The notes: generated by a model not told the origin, from the sequence alone. 64,000 bases of DNA from Mesomycoplasma ovipneumoniae (GCF_024758565.1 NZ_CP079199.1:921501-985500), one strand, 5' to 3'. Positions 22,285 to 34,400 are shown, counted from the stretch's first letter. Numbers and translations: made by a program.

Positions 22285-24620
22285 TGGAAATTGCATTACA
22301 GACAAAAAAATTAGAAAAATATTTTATAAACAAATTTGCAACCGTCAAAGCTGTTGATGGGATTAATTTATTGCTAAAAAAAGGTCAGATTTTAGGAATT
22401 ATTGGAGAGTCAGGTTCAGGAAAAACCACAATTGGTCGCTGCCTTGTTCGTCTTTATGAAAATTTTGGTGGTCAAGTTCAACTTTTGGGTCAAATTATTT
22501 CAGGCAAAAAACTCTCACGCAAGCAAAACCTATTTTTACGAAAAAACATGCAAATGATTTTTCAAGATCCTTTTTCTTCACTTAATCAGCAAAAAAATAT
22601 TTACTCAATTTTAAAAGAAACACTCGTAATTAACGGCGTAATTAAAGCCAAAATCAAAGATATTTTTCTTGACTGAAATGATCTAATTTTTCATTTTAAA
22701 CGCACTCTTGAAAAAAAATATCTTGAAATTGAACTTTTAATGCTTCAAGGTCAAAATCACGAACTTGAGCAATTTTTTGCCTATTGACAAGAGCAAATCA
22801 AAATAATTGAAGATGAACTTGAAAAATTTAGTCCACAAACTGGTGATCAAAATTTAAATAACGAATTTTTTGGTCAGTATTTACTTTATTTTGAACGCAA
22901 ACAAAAACTTTTTGGCAGTATTTATAATTTAGCTTATGAAAATGTGGCAAAATTACATGATTATTTTTACGAAATCCAAAAAATTTACCGTAAAAAAGAG
23001 CAGGCAAAAGTTGAGGCTGAATATCGTCAAGCACTCAAAGATGTTGAAGATCTAAGGTCACTAATTAAAGCACAAAAATCATTTTTCAAAAAAACACTCA
23101 ATGAATCAGGACTTAATTTAAAAAAAGAGGCCAGTCAAGAACTGTCTAAATTCACAGATCAAAACAATTTAGTTTCATCTTATATTGCCGAATTTTTCTA
23201 CGAGTACAAAATTGCAAACAATAATGCTCTAACTTCAAGAGATTTGGAAAAATATTCCTTTTTTAAAAAACAAGCAATAATTAATTGCCAAATTAGTAAA
23301 TTTTTGCGCCATCACAATCGAAAAATCTGGGAAAAAAATTTATTTTCCTTTTTGGAAATTAGTCAAATTGAGCAAATTATCGAAACTTTAAATAATTTTA
23401 AAAAAGAAATCTCTGAAAATTATAAAGACGTAATTTTTGACAAAACTAACGTAAAAAATTACCTCAGCACAAAAGATTTTCGTGCTAAAATTTCTAGTCA
23501 TCTTTTAAAAATTGAATTAAATACTTATCTTGAGACTGCAAAGAAAAATAAGCAAATTTTTGCTCAAAAAGTCAACTTTAAAACAAAATATCTCCAATTT
23601 AAACATATTTATACTATTAATAAAGAAAGAGGAAATTCTAACGCTGACAATATTAAAAAACTTGCGCAATTAGAAGAAATTTTGGCAAAAAAACAAGCTG
23701 AATATGATATAATTAAAAACGAATTTATTCAAAATTACAACAATTGACACAGCGAGCAAATGAAAGAAATTAGTTTTCAAAGACAAGCCCAAACTGATTT
23801 TTTTAGCAAAATTTCGCTCTTAGAGAAAAAAGTTCATGCAATTCACCAAAAATTTATTGCAAAAATTAAATCTGTCGGCCAATTTAGTGACCAAATTGGC
23901 AACATAAGTACCCGTTTTAGTGAAAAAATCGCAATAATTAAGACGCTTAATGTTGAAAAAGTCAACATTAGGAATGTTTATAAAAACATTCAACTTTTTT
24001 ATGGAATCAAAAAAGCGCCTTCATTTTTCTTGCTAAAGCGTTCAATTAAGAAATTTATTCTCAGCGAACTAATTTACGAAGCACTTGAAAATGTTGGACT
24101 TTTACGCTCATTTGCCTACCGTTATCCTCACGAGTTTTCTGGTGGTCAGCGTCAACGGATTGCCATTGCCCGAGCTTTAATAGTTGAGCCAAAAGTTATA
24201 ATTGCCGATGAGCCAATTGCTTCGCTTGATATTTCAATTCAGGCACAAATTATTAACTTGTTAAAAAAATTAGTTAAAGAAAAAGACCTTTCCTTAATTT
24301 TTATCGCCCACGATCTTTCTGTTGTTGAATATCTTGCTGATGAAGTTTTAATTATGCATGCTGGCAAAATTGTCGAAAAAGGTAAAACTGACGAAATTTT
24401 CCAAAATCCAACTCATCCTTATACAATTAATTTATTAAATTCAATCCCGAAAATTTCAAATGCTCACATCCCTTTTAGTCCAATTTTATTTAATAATGTT
24501 TATCTTGAAGAGCAAAAATTTCCTAATGTTATTGAAGAATTAAAATTAAGCCAAAACCATTTTGTCTATGGCACAAAAAAGCAACTTGATAATTGAACTT
24601 TAAATAAAAGCCAAAACTAA
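22284..24620 (+). CDS. oppF: Oligopeptide ABC transporter ATPase OppF with long insert
   Basis: A 778-residue ATPase, over twice the length of bacterial OppF (about 330). Walker A GESGSGKT is at residues 41-48 and the Q-loop MIFQDPFSSLNQ near 94-105. The signature FSGGQRQR appears only near residue 618, followed by Walker B VIIADEPIASLD and FIAHD. The extra ~440 residues between Q-loop and signature are strongly charged and helical, probably coiled coil. M. genitalium OppF (MG080) is also very long, so the insert is a mycoplasma trait; its role is unknown. It ends at TAA 24620 after one TGA Trp codon. Confidence 0.93.
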
Positions 24621-24625
24621 CCAAA

Positions 24626-24664
24626 AATAAATAATTTTTAGTCTAAAAATTTAAAATACTAAAT
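24626..24664 (+). repeat. Left 39-bp direct repeat around TIR copy 4
   Basis: ATAATTTTTAGTCTAAAAAT and the following TTAAAATACTAAA recur at 25220-25258 with a single mismatch over about 40 bases, in the same orientation. The unit contains a small hairpin AATTTTTA/TAAAAATT. It begins 6 nt after the oppF stop. Confidence 0.75.
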
Positions 24665-24820
24665 TTTGGCAATATTATCCCCGATCATTTTGATTTAAAA
24701 AAGCCCGCGACCGTGGATTTACTAACAGTGCTTTTGGAAAAATCTTCAAAGAATTCAACATTCACAAAAAAGCAACCTTAAATAAACTTTAATAAACAGA
24801 TTGATTAAACAAATTAATTA
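24665..24820. other. Unassigned spacer after oppF, possible gene remnant
   Basis: 156 bp between the direct repeat and a terminator. One plus-strand frame from about 24693 reads KKARDRGFTNSAFGKIFKEF and continues a few codons before a stop, less AT-rich at GCCCGCGACCGTGG than its surroundings. It has no start codon or ribosome site, so it may be a fragment of a lost gene, but I cannot name it. Confidence 0.35.
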
Positions 24821-24849
24821 CCCCTTGAGTTTTGACCAAAGGGGTTTTT
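24821..24849 (+). terminator. Terminator shared by TIR copies 4 and 6
   Basis: CCCCTT/AAGGGG stem with TTTTT, nearly identical to 55370-55398. It lies 200 nt after oppF and at the left edge of TIR copy 4, and probably belongs to the repeat rather than to oppF. Confidence 0.6.
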
Positions 24850-25211
24850 ATTTTTTTAAAATCAACCTTTTACAAAAAAAAAAAAAAAATGCTTGGTCTA
24901 AGAAAAAAATCTGTTATAATTACAAACACCTAAGAATAATTAATAAATTTTGAAATTGAATTAAGGAGGAATTGGTTATGTTTTTTGCCATAAAAAAATC
25001 AAAAAATGCGAATTATCCATTATATTTTTAAATATGATGGAATGCCTTAAATTTGACCGTTTAGAAATCTACAAATTTATGGCTTTTAATTATTGTTCTT
25101 TCAAAACTTCACATATTTTTTTAGGCTCATTGCAAATAAAACGAGTTTTCTATTTACATTGAGTTTAAATAGTAGTTGTATTTTTTCATGTTTTTGTCAG
25201 CGTTTTAACTA
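24850..25211 (+). mobile_element. TIR element copy 4, ends truncated
   Basis: The conserved core in plus orientation: poly-A tract (about 24876-24890), TATAAT at 24915-24920, TTAAGGAGGAAT, ATG 24978, a 17-codon frame (M-F-F-A-I-K-K...), then hairpins TCCATTATATTT/AAATATGATGGA and GCC-TAAATTTG/CAAATTTATGGC. Neither outer CATCAAACTG terminal repeat is present: the left side begins at the shared terminator and the right side ends at TTTTTGTCAGCGTTTTAACT, adjacent to the right direct repeat. Confidence 0.7.
24926..25190 (+). ncRNA. Candidate structured RNA in TIR copy 4
   Basis: From just after the TATAAT box to a 7-bp stem (CTATTTA/TAAATAG, around 25150-25172) followed by a T-rich run at 25180-25188. 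It contains the Shine-Dalgarno-like AAGGAGG, a short frame and the family's two hairpins. Only the structure and the first few codons are conserved among copies, so an RNA product is more plausible than a protein. No known RNA family recognised. Confidence 0.4.
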
Positions 25212-25219
25212 AAAAGGTA

Positions 25220-25258
25220 AAATAAGTAATTTTTAGTCTAAAAATTTAAAATACTAAA
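25220..25258 (+). repeat. Right 39-bp direct repeat around TIR copy 4
   Basis: Matches 24626-24664 apart from one base near the start; directly follows the element's right side. Confidence 0.75.
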
Positions 25259-25328
25259 CTTTTTTGTTGATAAAAAACTTTTATGCAGGAAAAATTAAGA
25301 AAATTCTTTTTTTTGCCTATTTTTAATG

Positions 25329-25334
25329 TATAAT
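25329..25334 (+). promoter_or_regulatory. -10 box of pdhC-pdhD
   Basis: TATAAT in AATGTATAATTAATTG, 90 nt before the pdhC ATG. No -35 evident. Confidence 0.45.
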
Positions 25335-25424
25335 TAATTGTTGTATTTTTAATTAAGTATCCTTATTTTTTTATCTAGACAACCCGAAAATCTTTATATT
25401 TTAAATTATTAGTTTGGAAATTAT

Positions 25425-26354
25425 ATGTCAAAAATTTTAGCAACCCCAAAAGCAAGAGCGATGGCTAAGCAAGCAAATATCGATCTTGCTGATCTTAAAA
25501 TTGAAGGACGAAAAATTGAGTCATCCGATGTTGAGAATTATCTAAATTCTCTAAAATCTTCGCCTGCTCCTGCAGTCGAAGCTCCAAAAGTTGAGGCTCC
25601 TACTCCAAAAACCCAACCAGCCTCAACAACCGCAGTAAGTCCAGCATCAAAACTAGATGGAAGACGTGAAAAAATTGCTCCAATTCGAAAAGCGATTGCA
25701 AGAGCAATGACAAATTCATGAAATTCTGTGGCTTACGTTAATTTAGTAAACCAAATTGACGTAACAGATCTTTGAAAACTTCGTAAATCTGTTTTAGAAT
25801 CAGTTCAAAAAACAACTGGTATAAAATTAACATTTTTAGCTTTTATTGCAAAAGCAATTTTAATTGCACTTAGTGAATTCCCAATTATTGCTGCAAAATA
25901 CGACGAAGCTGCAAATGAAATTGTCTATCCTGAAACTATAAACTTAGGTTTGGCCGTTGATACTGAAGCTGGTCTTATGGTTCCAGTAATAAAAAATGCA
26001 CAAACTCTTTCAATCGTTGAAATTGCTAGTGAAATTGTTCGACTAGCCAAAGCAGCTCGTGAGCGTAAAATCAAACCAAGTGAAATGCAAGGTGGATCAT
26101 TCACTATTACTAATTATGGATCTGTTGGTTCTCTTTATGGTGTTCCGGTAATTAACTATCCAGAACTAGCAATTGCTGGTGTTGGTGCAATTATTGATTC
26201 AGCCGAAGTTAAAGATGGACAAATTGTTGCAGCCAAAATTATGCACTTAACAGTTGCAGCTGATCACCGTTGAATTGATGGAGCTACAATTGGTCGTTTT
26301 GCCGCAAGAGTTAAAGAATTATTAGAAAAACCAGAAATTTTAGGAATTTTATAA
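25425..26354 (+). CDS. pdhC: Pyruvate dehydrogenase E2, without lipoyl domain
   Basis: A 309-residue dihydrolipoamide acetyltransferase that moves the acetyl group to CoA. The N-terminus is directly the peripheral-subunit-binding domain (TPKARAMAKQANIDLADLKI, residues ~6-40), followed by an Ala/Pro/Thr linker and the catalytic domain from about residue 80. The domain ends in the active-site motif ADHRWIDGA. The usual N-terminal lipoyl domain is absent: no ETDK-type lysine precedes residue 6, and no start lies upstream in frame. The E3 gene, which carries a lipoyl domain, overlaps by one base (TAATG). The E1 genes are not in this window. Confidence 0.93.
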
Positions 26355-28198
26355 TGTATAAATTTAAATTTGCTGACATTGGTGAAGGACTCCATGAAGG
26401 AGTTGTCGCCCAAATTTACAAAAAAGAGGGCGACCAAGTAAATGAAGGTGATTCGTTGTTCTCAGTTGAAACTGACAAAATTACCGCTGATATACCTTCG
26501 CCAAAATCCGGAAAAATTGTTAAAGTTTTAATGTCTGAAGGTGATACAATTCACGTTGGTCAAGAAATTTATTATATTGATGATGGATCAGGTGATAGCG
26601 ATGTTGCCGAAGATGTTGCCGAAGTTAAAACTGAAGAGAAAAAGGAAGAAGCAAGCGGAGCAAGTGTTGTTGGTGAAGTAAAAGTAAGCAATGATCTTTT
26701 AAGTTTTGATTTTGGTCCAAAAAAATCAACACCAAAACCAGCAAAAACTGCTGCCCCAAAAGTTGAAAAACCAGCTGAAAAACCTAGCTCTTCTGTAAAT
26801 ACTGGTAAAGTTTACCAAGGTAAAATTGATCAAGAATTTGATGTAATTGTTATTGGTTCAGGGCCTGGTGGTTATCTTGCAGCTGCTGAGGCTGGTAAAA
26901 GTGGTTTATCAACCTTAATTGTTGAAAAAGAATACTGAGGTGGTGTTTGTTTAAATGTTGGCTGCATTCCAACAAAAGCAATGTTAAAAACTGCCGAAGT
27001 TCTTGATTATGTAACTCACTTTAGTGACTATGGTCTTGAAGGAAAAACTGATGTAAAAGTTTCCTGAGAAAAAATGCACCAACGAAAAACTGAAGTTGTT
27101 AACAAATTAGTTGGCGGAGTTAAGGCCATTGTAAAATCAGCAAGAGCTACAAGCATTTTTGGTGAAGCCAAATTCCTAGGTTCACACGAAATTGCAGTTG
27201 AAGATAAAGTTTATCGTGGAAAACACATTATTCTTGCAACTGGATCACGTGACCGTAAATTGAATTTACCTGGTTTTGAACAAGGTTACCAATCCGGAAA
27301 AATTTTAACTTCAAAAGAAGCAATTAATCTTGAAGAAAAAATTAATTCAATTGTAATAATTGGTGGTGGTGTTATTGGTGTTGAATTTGCCCAAATTTTT
27401 GTCGCTGCTGGAGTTAAGGTAACAATTTTACAAAATCTTCCAAGACTTTTGGCAAACCTTGATGGTGAAATTTCACAAATTATTACAAAAAACTTAACTG
27501 ACCGTGGTGTTAATGTTGTCCTAAATTCTAATATTATTAGCTATGAAAATGATAATATTGTTTACGAGCTTGATGGAAAAAGACAACAAATTAGCGCTGA
27601 TAAAATTTTAGTAAGCATCGGTCGTGAGCCAAATTCTGAAGGTCTTAGTGAAGTTGGAGTTGAACTTGACGCTCGCAAAAGTGTTATCGTTGATGATCAA
27701 TGCAGAACAAATGTAAATGGAGTTTATGCAATTGGTGATCTTTGCGCTAAAGCGATGCTAGCCCATGTCGCTTACCGTCACGCCGTTGTTGCAGTAAGTA
27801 CAATAACCGGAAAAGGTGAAAAATATAACGATAAAACCGTTCCAGCTTGCGTTTATACTCACCCTGAAATTGCTTCAGTTGGTCTAACTGAAGAACAAGC
27901 AAAAGAACAAGGTTATGATTTTGTAGTTGGAAAAGCTAGTTTTGCCCACATTGGTAAAGCAATTGCTGCTGGCGATGCCCACGGATTTGCTAAATTAATT
28001 GTTGATAAAAAATATGGCGAAATTCTTGGTGCTCACTTTATCGGTCCAGTTGCTACTGATATGATTTCAGAAATTGTTGTTTCAATGGACGGAGAAGTAA
28101 CAATTCATGAACTTGCAGCCGCAATTCACCCACACCCTACTTATAGCGAAGTAATTTGAGAAGCTGCTCGTGCTGCACAAGCAAAACTAAAAAGATAA
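26354..28198 (+). CDS. pdhD: Dihydrolipoamide dehydrogenase E3 with lipoyl domain
   Basis: A 614-residue flavoprotein that reoxidises lipoamide with NAD+. Residues 1-77 form a lipoyl domain (ADIGEGLHEG) with the modified lysine Lys42 in VETDKITADIPS. An Ala/Lys/Pro-rich linker follows, then FAD-binding GSGPGGYLAA. The redox disulfide is GGVCLNVGCIPT (Cys199 and Cys204), the NAD site is GGGVIGVEFA, and the catalytic HPHPTYSE dyad lies near the C-terminus. Lipoylated E3 is known from several mycoplasmas and fits the lipoyl-less E2 beside it. Confidence 0.95.
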
Positions 28199-28239
28199 AA
28201 TCAAAAATAAGTCAACTCAATTGATTTCTTCAAAACATC

Positions 28240-28274
28240 AAAAAGGAAATTATCTATTTAATTTCCTTTTTTTA
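28240..28274 (+). terminator. Terminator of pdhC-pdhD
   Basis: AAAAAGGAAATTA / TAATTTCCTTTTT, a perfect inverted repeat with a 6-nt loop and a T run, 42 nt after the pdhD stop. Confidence 0.85.
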
Positions 28275-28423
28275 TTTAGTACAAAATTTTAATTTTTAAT
28301 TTTTAGACTGTCAATTTTTGATGTATTTAAATTTGCCCTCAACTCTAATTTGTATTGTTTTATTTTGAGACTGCTTTTTTGAATGTGTCTGAAATTAATA
28401 TACTGTTTTATAAAATTTCTTTG

Positions 28424-28440
28424 TTTTTTTTTTTTTTTTT
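28424..28440 (+). promoter_or_regulatory. T17 tract in the adhesin promoter region
   Basis: Seventeen consecutive T's, 33 nt before the Shine-Dalgarno of the P97-like gene and just upstream of a possible -10 (TAGAAT, 28443-28448). Variable homopolymers in this position switch surface-lipoprotein promoters in other mycoplasmas, so this is a candidate phase-variation switch. Confidence 0.45.
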
Positions 28441-28475
28441 GCTAGAATTTTTTATAGAAAATTTAGGAGGAAAGT

Positions 28476-31373
28476 GTGTCGAAAAGTACAATCACTAAAA
28501 AACTACTAACTAAAAAAAATATTTTTCTTTTAGGGCTAAGCAGTATTGCTGGTGGAGCAATTATCGCCGTTCCGCTAGTTGTTTTTGCAAATTTAGAACT
28601 AAAAAACCCACGAATTGATGTTCAGAACCAAGCAAAATCAATTTCTTTTATTAGTATAAAGGATAAATATTTAAATGCTAATTCAGACTATTTAGATCTA
28701 AAAAAGAAACTTTTAAATGCCGATAATACCAAAAAAACTGACACTGATTTAACAGATTTTTTTGATTTTTTCCAGACCAATAACGCTAGCATTCCCGTTA
28801 ATTTTGCAAACGATCATAATTGAAAACCTTACAAACTGGAAATTTTTGATATCAAACCTGATGATAATGAGCAATCATTCGAGGTTTATTGGCGAGTTTT
28901 ACAAAAATTAGACGATAATAAAACTGCTATTTCTGACTTATTCAAACAAAAAGTTGCTTATAATTATGTTCCAGATTATTCACTTTCTAATTTTTCAACT
29001 TTCTCAGAAGACCAGCTCAAGAAATTAAGACCTTACACAAATAGTGAGGTTAATTTTTCATTTAAAAAAGAGTTGACAAAGTTAATTTCAGTTGAAGATT
29101 TTCAAAAAGAAGTTAATAGTGCAAAAGATGATAATCAAGCTAGTGAAATTATTAACAAATATTTTAACCTTGATGAAACAATTTCACAAATTTTTAGCAA
29201 TAAAAGCTTTTACTTTGAATCTGATAGTGGTATTAAAAAGCCTCGCTATGATATAAATTTGGTAAAAGATCAAATTATAACTGATCAATATTTAGTAAAA
29301 ACTGCAATGCCAAACGTTTATAAATTAACCTTTGTTGCCCAGTTTTCTTCTGATTTTTCAAAAGAAATTGCCGCTGATATCAATAAGGATTCCAAATTTT
29401 TCCTTACTACTCAACTCAATTTAAGTAATTCTTTCCTTGATAATTCAATTAGTGATGATATTGTTTTAAGCGAATTTTCTGATAATGATTATTATGCAAT
29501 AAATAATTTTAGTCAAAATAATTCGACTTTAATTACAGGGTGAGATTTTCTAAATTACTATAATAATGAAATTTTTTCAACCAAAGAAAAGCGTGCCGAT
29601 TTTCTTAATTCACTTATTGAAAAAATTATCAAAACACCGTTAATATCAAAAATTAGATTCCAAAATAAACTAGCAAATTTAAATTTTCACCAAATTTCCA
29701 AATTTTTGGATCTTCAAATAAAACTAGATTCTGAACAAGTTAATTTAGATTTTAAAGATAACAATGTTGTTGCACAAATTAATGGTGATATTGTTATAAA
29801 AGATAAAAGAAATAATAAAATTATTGCTACAAAAAAATTTTCGCAAAGTATTAAAAATTTTGAAATATTAGCTCAAAATGATCCTGATTTTGCAACTTCA
29901 ATTAACAAAGGCAGCTTGGTTATTGAGCCAAAAGTCCAAGAATCTGTTCCAAAAAATAATCAAAAAGGAATCCCAAAAGACGAAATATTAGCACTAATTG
30001 AGGCAAATAATTTTGATAAATTGAAGAAAGTTCTTCAAAATTCTCGTTATTATGGCTTTAGATTTGACGAAACCCAATTAAAATCAATGGTTGATAGTTA
30101 TAATTTACCAACTGTTGAAGATTTAATTAAAAACACAAATGTTGATGATGCTGCCTCTAAAGGTATAACATCAATTTTTTCTAATTATTTTAATAGTGAT
30201 GAGAAAATTTCACAATTTTTGTCATTTTTATCAAAACAAGACATTAGTTTTGTTGCAAAATATTGGTTTGATTTTCTTAAACATTTTAAATTAATAGAAT
30301 CTGGAACAAACTGACCAGAAGATTTTAATATTAATGAATTATTTAAAAAATTAAGTGACATTAAAATTAAGCCTACAACAAAACCTCGTGGTCAAATTAA
30401 TGATGAAAGCGAGCCAACAGTTTGACTTTTTTCATTTAACTATGGTTTTTTAAATTCTAATAAACCTCTTGAAAATGGTTTTTATATTAATAATGAGGTT
30501 AAAAATACTCTTAATTTGATGAAAACAAATTTATCTTTTAGTCCCGAGTATTTTATAAAACAGATCGAATTACAATCAAAACAAATCAGTGAACCTAATT
30601 TTTCACAGCAAAATAATAAAAATAATATTGAAAATCTCACCGATTTTCTTGTAGCTTTTTATTCATTAGCTTACTCAAAACAAAAGGAACAAAAACTTTT
30701 TACAGGTAATTTTGGTAAAGATTTTAATTACAAAATTCAATTTAGTCTGGAACCTAATTTAACAAATGTTGATGGGCTAGAAAAATCAAATGACCAAAAT
30801 TTAAAAATAAAATATTGATATAATATTGGTCCGGTTGATAAAAACGGCGATCTAGTTAGTGTTATTTATCAAACAAAAAAATCAGAAATTGATCTAAAAA
30901 TCAATTCTGAAAATAAACTTTTAAGTGATGAAGTTGACAAATTAGATGAAATTGCCTCAACTTTTTCATCAAATTCACAAATAGTTTTCTTATCCAAACA
31001 AGATCTTCAGGATTTTGAATCTCAAATCAAAGTTGCCATCTCAAAATCAAATGATAATAAGCCAGTATCTGTTGATAACGAAGTAAAAAAACTACCTTTT
31101 AGTAGTTATTTTGCCTCAGAACACAAAGATATAGGCTTTTATGCAATAAAACAACCAAAACAGAATCAAACAACAGGCACAACAGAAACAGAATCGCAAG
31201 CTACCGACATTGATACTACCGGTGTAATTGAGAAAATTAATTCTAAACTGGCAAGTCAAGTTCAATATAATTTATTTTTATATCTTTATGATAAAAATAA
31301 TCCTCAAAATTTCTCAAGTCAACCTATCCGCGTTATTATCATGGAGCATACAAGCTCTCTATTGTTAAAATAA
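28476..31373 (+). CDS. P97-like adhesin paralogue
   Basis: A 965-residue surface protein. A basic start is followed by one strong membrane segment (FLLGLSSIAGGAIIAVPLVV, residues ~18-37), which anchors or exports the chain; there is no lipobox Cys. The rest is a long Asn/Lys/Ser-rich ectodomain of repeated alpha/beta character. The N-terminus and the partner gene, 22 nt downstream, match the P97/P102 two-gene layout of M. hyopneumoniae-group adhesins (LppS/LppT in M. conjunctivae). The heparin- and cilia-binding AAKPE-type R1 repeats of P97 are not visible, so cilium binding is unproven. GTG start 28476 follows AGGAGG; another GTG at 28474 is out of frame. Many TGA codons occur. Confidence 0.8.
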
Positions 31374-31395
31374 TAAAATTATAAGGGAAATTATT

Positions 31396-34329
31396 ATGAA
31401 AAAAATTAAATTAAATCATATAATTTTTGCAATTATAGGAATTAGCACGGTCGTTAGTATTTCTGCCAGTGTTCCTTATTTAATCTCCTTGCAGTCAAAA
31501 AATTATAATTCAAAATTATCTGAATTTGACGAGAAACTAGCTAATGCTACAAATCTGAATGTTAATTCACAATTTAACACGTCTGAATTTGATAGCTTAG
31601 TTGCTAATTTAAAACTTAAGTCAAAATTTGCTAAAAAATTAAGTGCTTCTGATGCGCTAAATTTGCATTTTGATAAAGCATACAATTTTGACTTAAATAA
31701 TGCGATTGATTTTAGTGAAATTAGTCAAAAATATCCAGGCCTAAATTTGAGATTGGTTATTCCTAGGAGTCAATCAGAAATAAAAATTGAGTCAAATAAA
31801 ATAAAAAATCTTGCTGTTAATGTTTCAAATTCTAGTAAAAGTATAAATTATACTGCAAGTTTTGACTTAGATTTTTCAGATCAAGATAAAACCTTGAATT
31901 TTTCAGCCCAGAATTTGAGTGCATCGATTAGTCTTCTAAATCAAGATTTTTTAGAAGGAAAAACTGCAACCGAAATTGCTATTTTATTTTATAACGAATT
32001 TAATAAACATTTTAAAGAAACAAAAAATTCAAGTTCAGCATTATTTGCAACATTTTCTAAATTTGGCGGAATTTCCTTTAGTATAAATTCTGAACCGATT
32101 TTTGTTTTTCCTTCCAATTTTGAAATAAAACCTGATTTGCAACAAGAAAAATTAATTTTTACAAATATTGACGATGTTAATAATAAAATTGATTTAGCAT
32201 TGACTTTATTTGATAAAAAAACACGAAAAAGTAGCAAATTAACACTTAACTTTGTGGATGTGCCTAAGAAGAATGACCAAAAAAATTCTTCTGAATTTTT
32301 AAAAATTTTTAAAAAAAATTATAAATTTAACTCAGCAATTTCTAAACATTTAGCACAAAACAGTCTGAGTGTATCAGAATATTTTACCCAAAATCCTCAA
32401 AATTTAAATCTTGAGCAGTTTAATTCTTGATTTACTTCAAATTCAAGCGTAAATACAGCTGAAAATAATACATTTCTAGAAGAAATTAAAAATTTAATTC
32501 CTAATTTTACTGCAAAAAGTGTCTCTTTTTTAGTAAAAGCAAACAAAAATAATCCTAAAAATTCTAATATTGTCAATGTTGGACTAAATATTGAAGGTAA
32601 TTTTACTGAAGAAACATTACTTCCTTCAGGTCTAAAACTTGCCGAAGATAACACTTATACCTTTAATTTTGAACTAGAATTTGATGCAGCTGAAGAAATT
32701 TATGGCGCATATTTTATAAATGCAATTGAGAGTTTTGACAAACAAGGATCAGAAAATATTGACAATTTAAGCTTTGAAATTAAGAAAGATTTGCCAATTA
32801 CAGTTTTTGCTTCAACAATTGATGATAAAATCAAACCTTTTTTAAATCGACCTTACGATATAAAAAATATAACAAGTCAGCTAAGTCCTTTTTTCAATGC
32901 TCTTAATTTTTTTGCAACCAAAAGTAATAAAATTAATCAGACCCAAATAGCTTCGACCCCTGATCAGACCGTTGAAGGCTCAGATCAGGGCGCTGAAGCC
33001 GCAACCGCACCTACACCTGCTGCTACAAACGTTAGCGCTTTACCGACCTTATTCCAAGATACAACAGAATCAGGTTCTTCTTCAAGCATAGATTCAACTC
33101 CTTCTTCAAGTTCAGACACACCTCCTTCTCCAACTCCAGCTCCAACTACCCCAACCCCAGATATAACCGCTTCTCCAAGTCAACAATCTTTAGGTGATTA
33201 TCTAAGAAAACTTTTTGAAAACCTTGAAAAAGCTAAATTTCCTGAAGGCACTTCTATTTATATTTCCGCAGATTATCAAGATGAAACTTATGAAATTAAT
33301 CTTAAGATTAAAACCCCTAGTGGAATTGAAAAAATTTTCAAAATTGAACTTGATAATGTAAATAAAGACAGTAAACTTTATAAAACTTTTTCTGATAGCG
33401 TAAAAACTCACCTATTTTTAGATTGAAGAACTAATGTTGAAATAGAAGAACAATCTTTAAATGGTCAAAATCAGCAAGTTTTAAAATCAATTTCAGCTGT
33501 TAATAATCCGAATTTTAAATTTAAGGCAAACGAAGCGCCTTCAAATAAATCAAGTGAAAAAGTCCATGTTGATGACCAACAACAAGGTATTTATCTAGCT
33601 GAAGGTGGAATTTCCTTGGAGAGTGCAAATAATAATGCCGATCTAAAATTAGATGATGGCACTTCCTTCCTTTATGCTTTTAAACCAAATAAATTGCCAA
33701 AACTTGACGTTCTCCAATATTTTTTACTAAAAACAGGCGAAAATGAAAATAATTTTAACCTACTTATTGAAAAGGAACTATTTGTAGAGGGCGTTTTTAA
33801 AATTGGTGCTGATTTCATTCCTAAACCTAAATCCAGGCCAACCCACGGCATAGATTTTGATAACGAAAAATCAGGATTTCAAACAACATATAACGGTAAA
33901 TTTAAAGCTGAATGAGATATAATTAATGGAGAATACCCTCAGCCTAGTTTGGAAATTGAGCCAAAAAATCCTCACTCAGTATTTCATGATTTTCTTAATA
34001 ATTCTAGAGCCACTATTATTTTAGGCGTCGATATTCAAAAAAAAGATAGCAAATCGATTATGAATATGAAGTTTTATTCTAGCGAATCTAATGATGCTAA
34101 AAAACCGATTTTCACTTGAAGACGTGAAATACCAACTGGTGCAAAATGGAATTTTGGTAAAGATTTTACTTTTGGAACCACCAAATCAGAAAATCAAGAA
34201 GCTATTGACAAAAAACTTTCAAGATCTGAAACTGGAATCACCTTTAAAGGTTTTGTTTTATTTGACACACCTCAAAGTGATGAAGAATATAATAAACTTT
34301 TTGAAAAATTTAGATCTGAGTATGTCTAA
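31396..34329 (+). CDS. P102-like surface protein paralogue
   Basis: A 977-residue protein with an N-terminal signal/anchor (IIFAIIGISTVVSISASVPY, residues ~10-29) and no lipobox. The ectodomain is Ser/Asn/Lys-rich. A low-complexity linker of Ser, Thr, Pro and Ala lies at about residues 515-590 (TPTPAATNVSALPTL and poly-Ser/Pro stretches), between two globular parts. It is the second gene of a P97/P102-type pair, with AAGGGAAATTATT before the ATG. In M. hyopneumoniae such pairs are proteolytically processed on the surface and bind host matrix; that function is inferred by family here. Confidence 0.8.
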
Positions 34330-34351
34330 TCACAAATTTTAATTATAAAAG

Positions 34352-34376
34352 GCCTCGTTTTTACGAGGTTTTTTTA
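34352..34376 (+). terminator. Terminator of the P97/P102-like operon
   Basis: CCTCG / CGAGG stem within AAAAGGCCTCG...CGAGGTTTTTTT, 23 nt after the stop. One of the few GC-containing stems in the window. Confidence 0.85.
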
Positions 34377-34400
34377 TAATTAACCAACAAAATTTAAGAT

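Noticed and set aside
24910..25200. A small protein gene following the strong Shine-Dalgarno in the TIR core
   Set aside because: The frame ends after 4-17 codons and differs in every copy, so a conserved protein is unlikely; kept as a candidate RNA.
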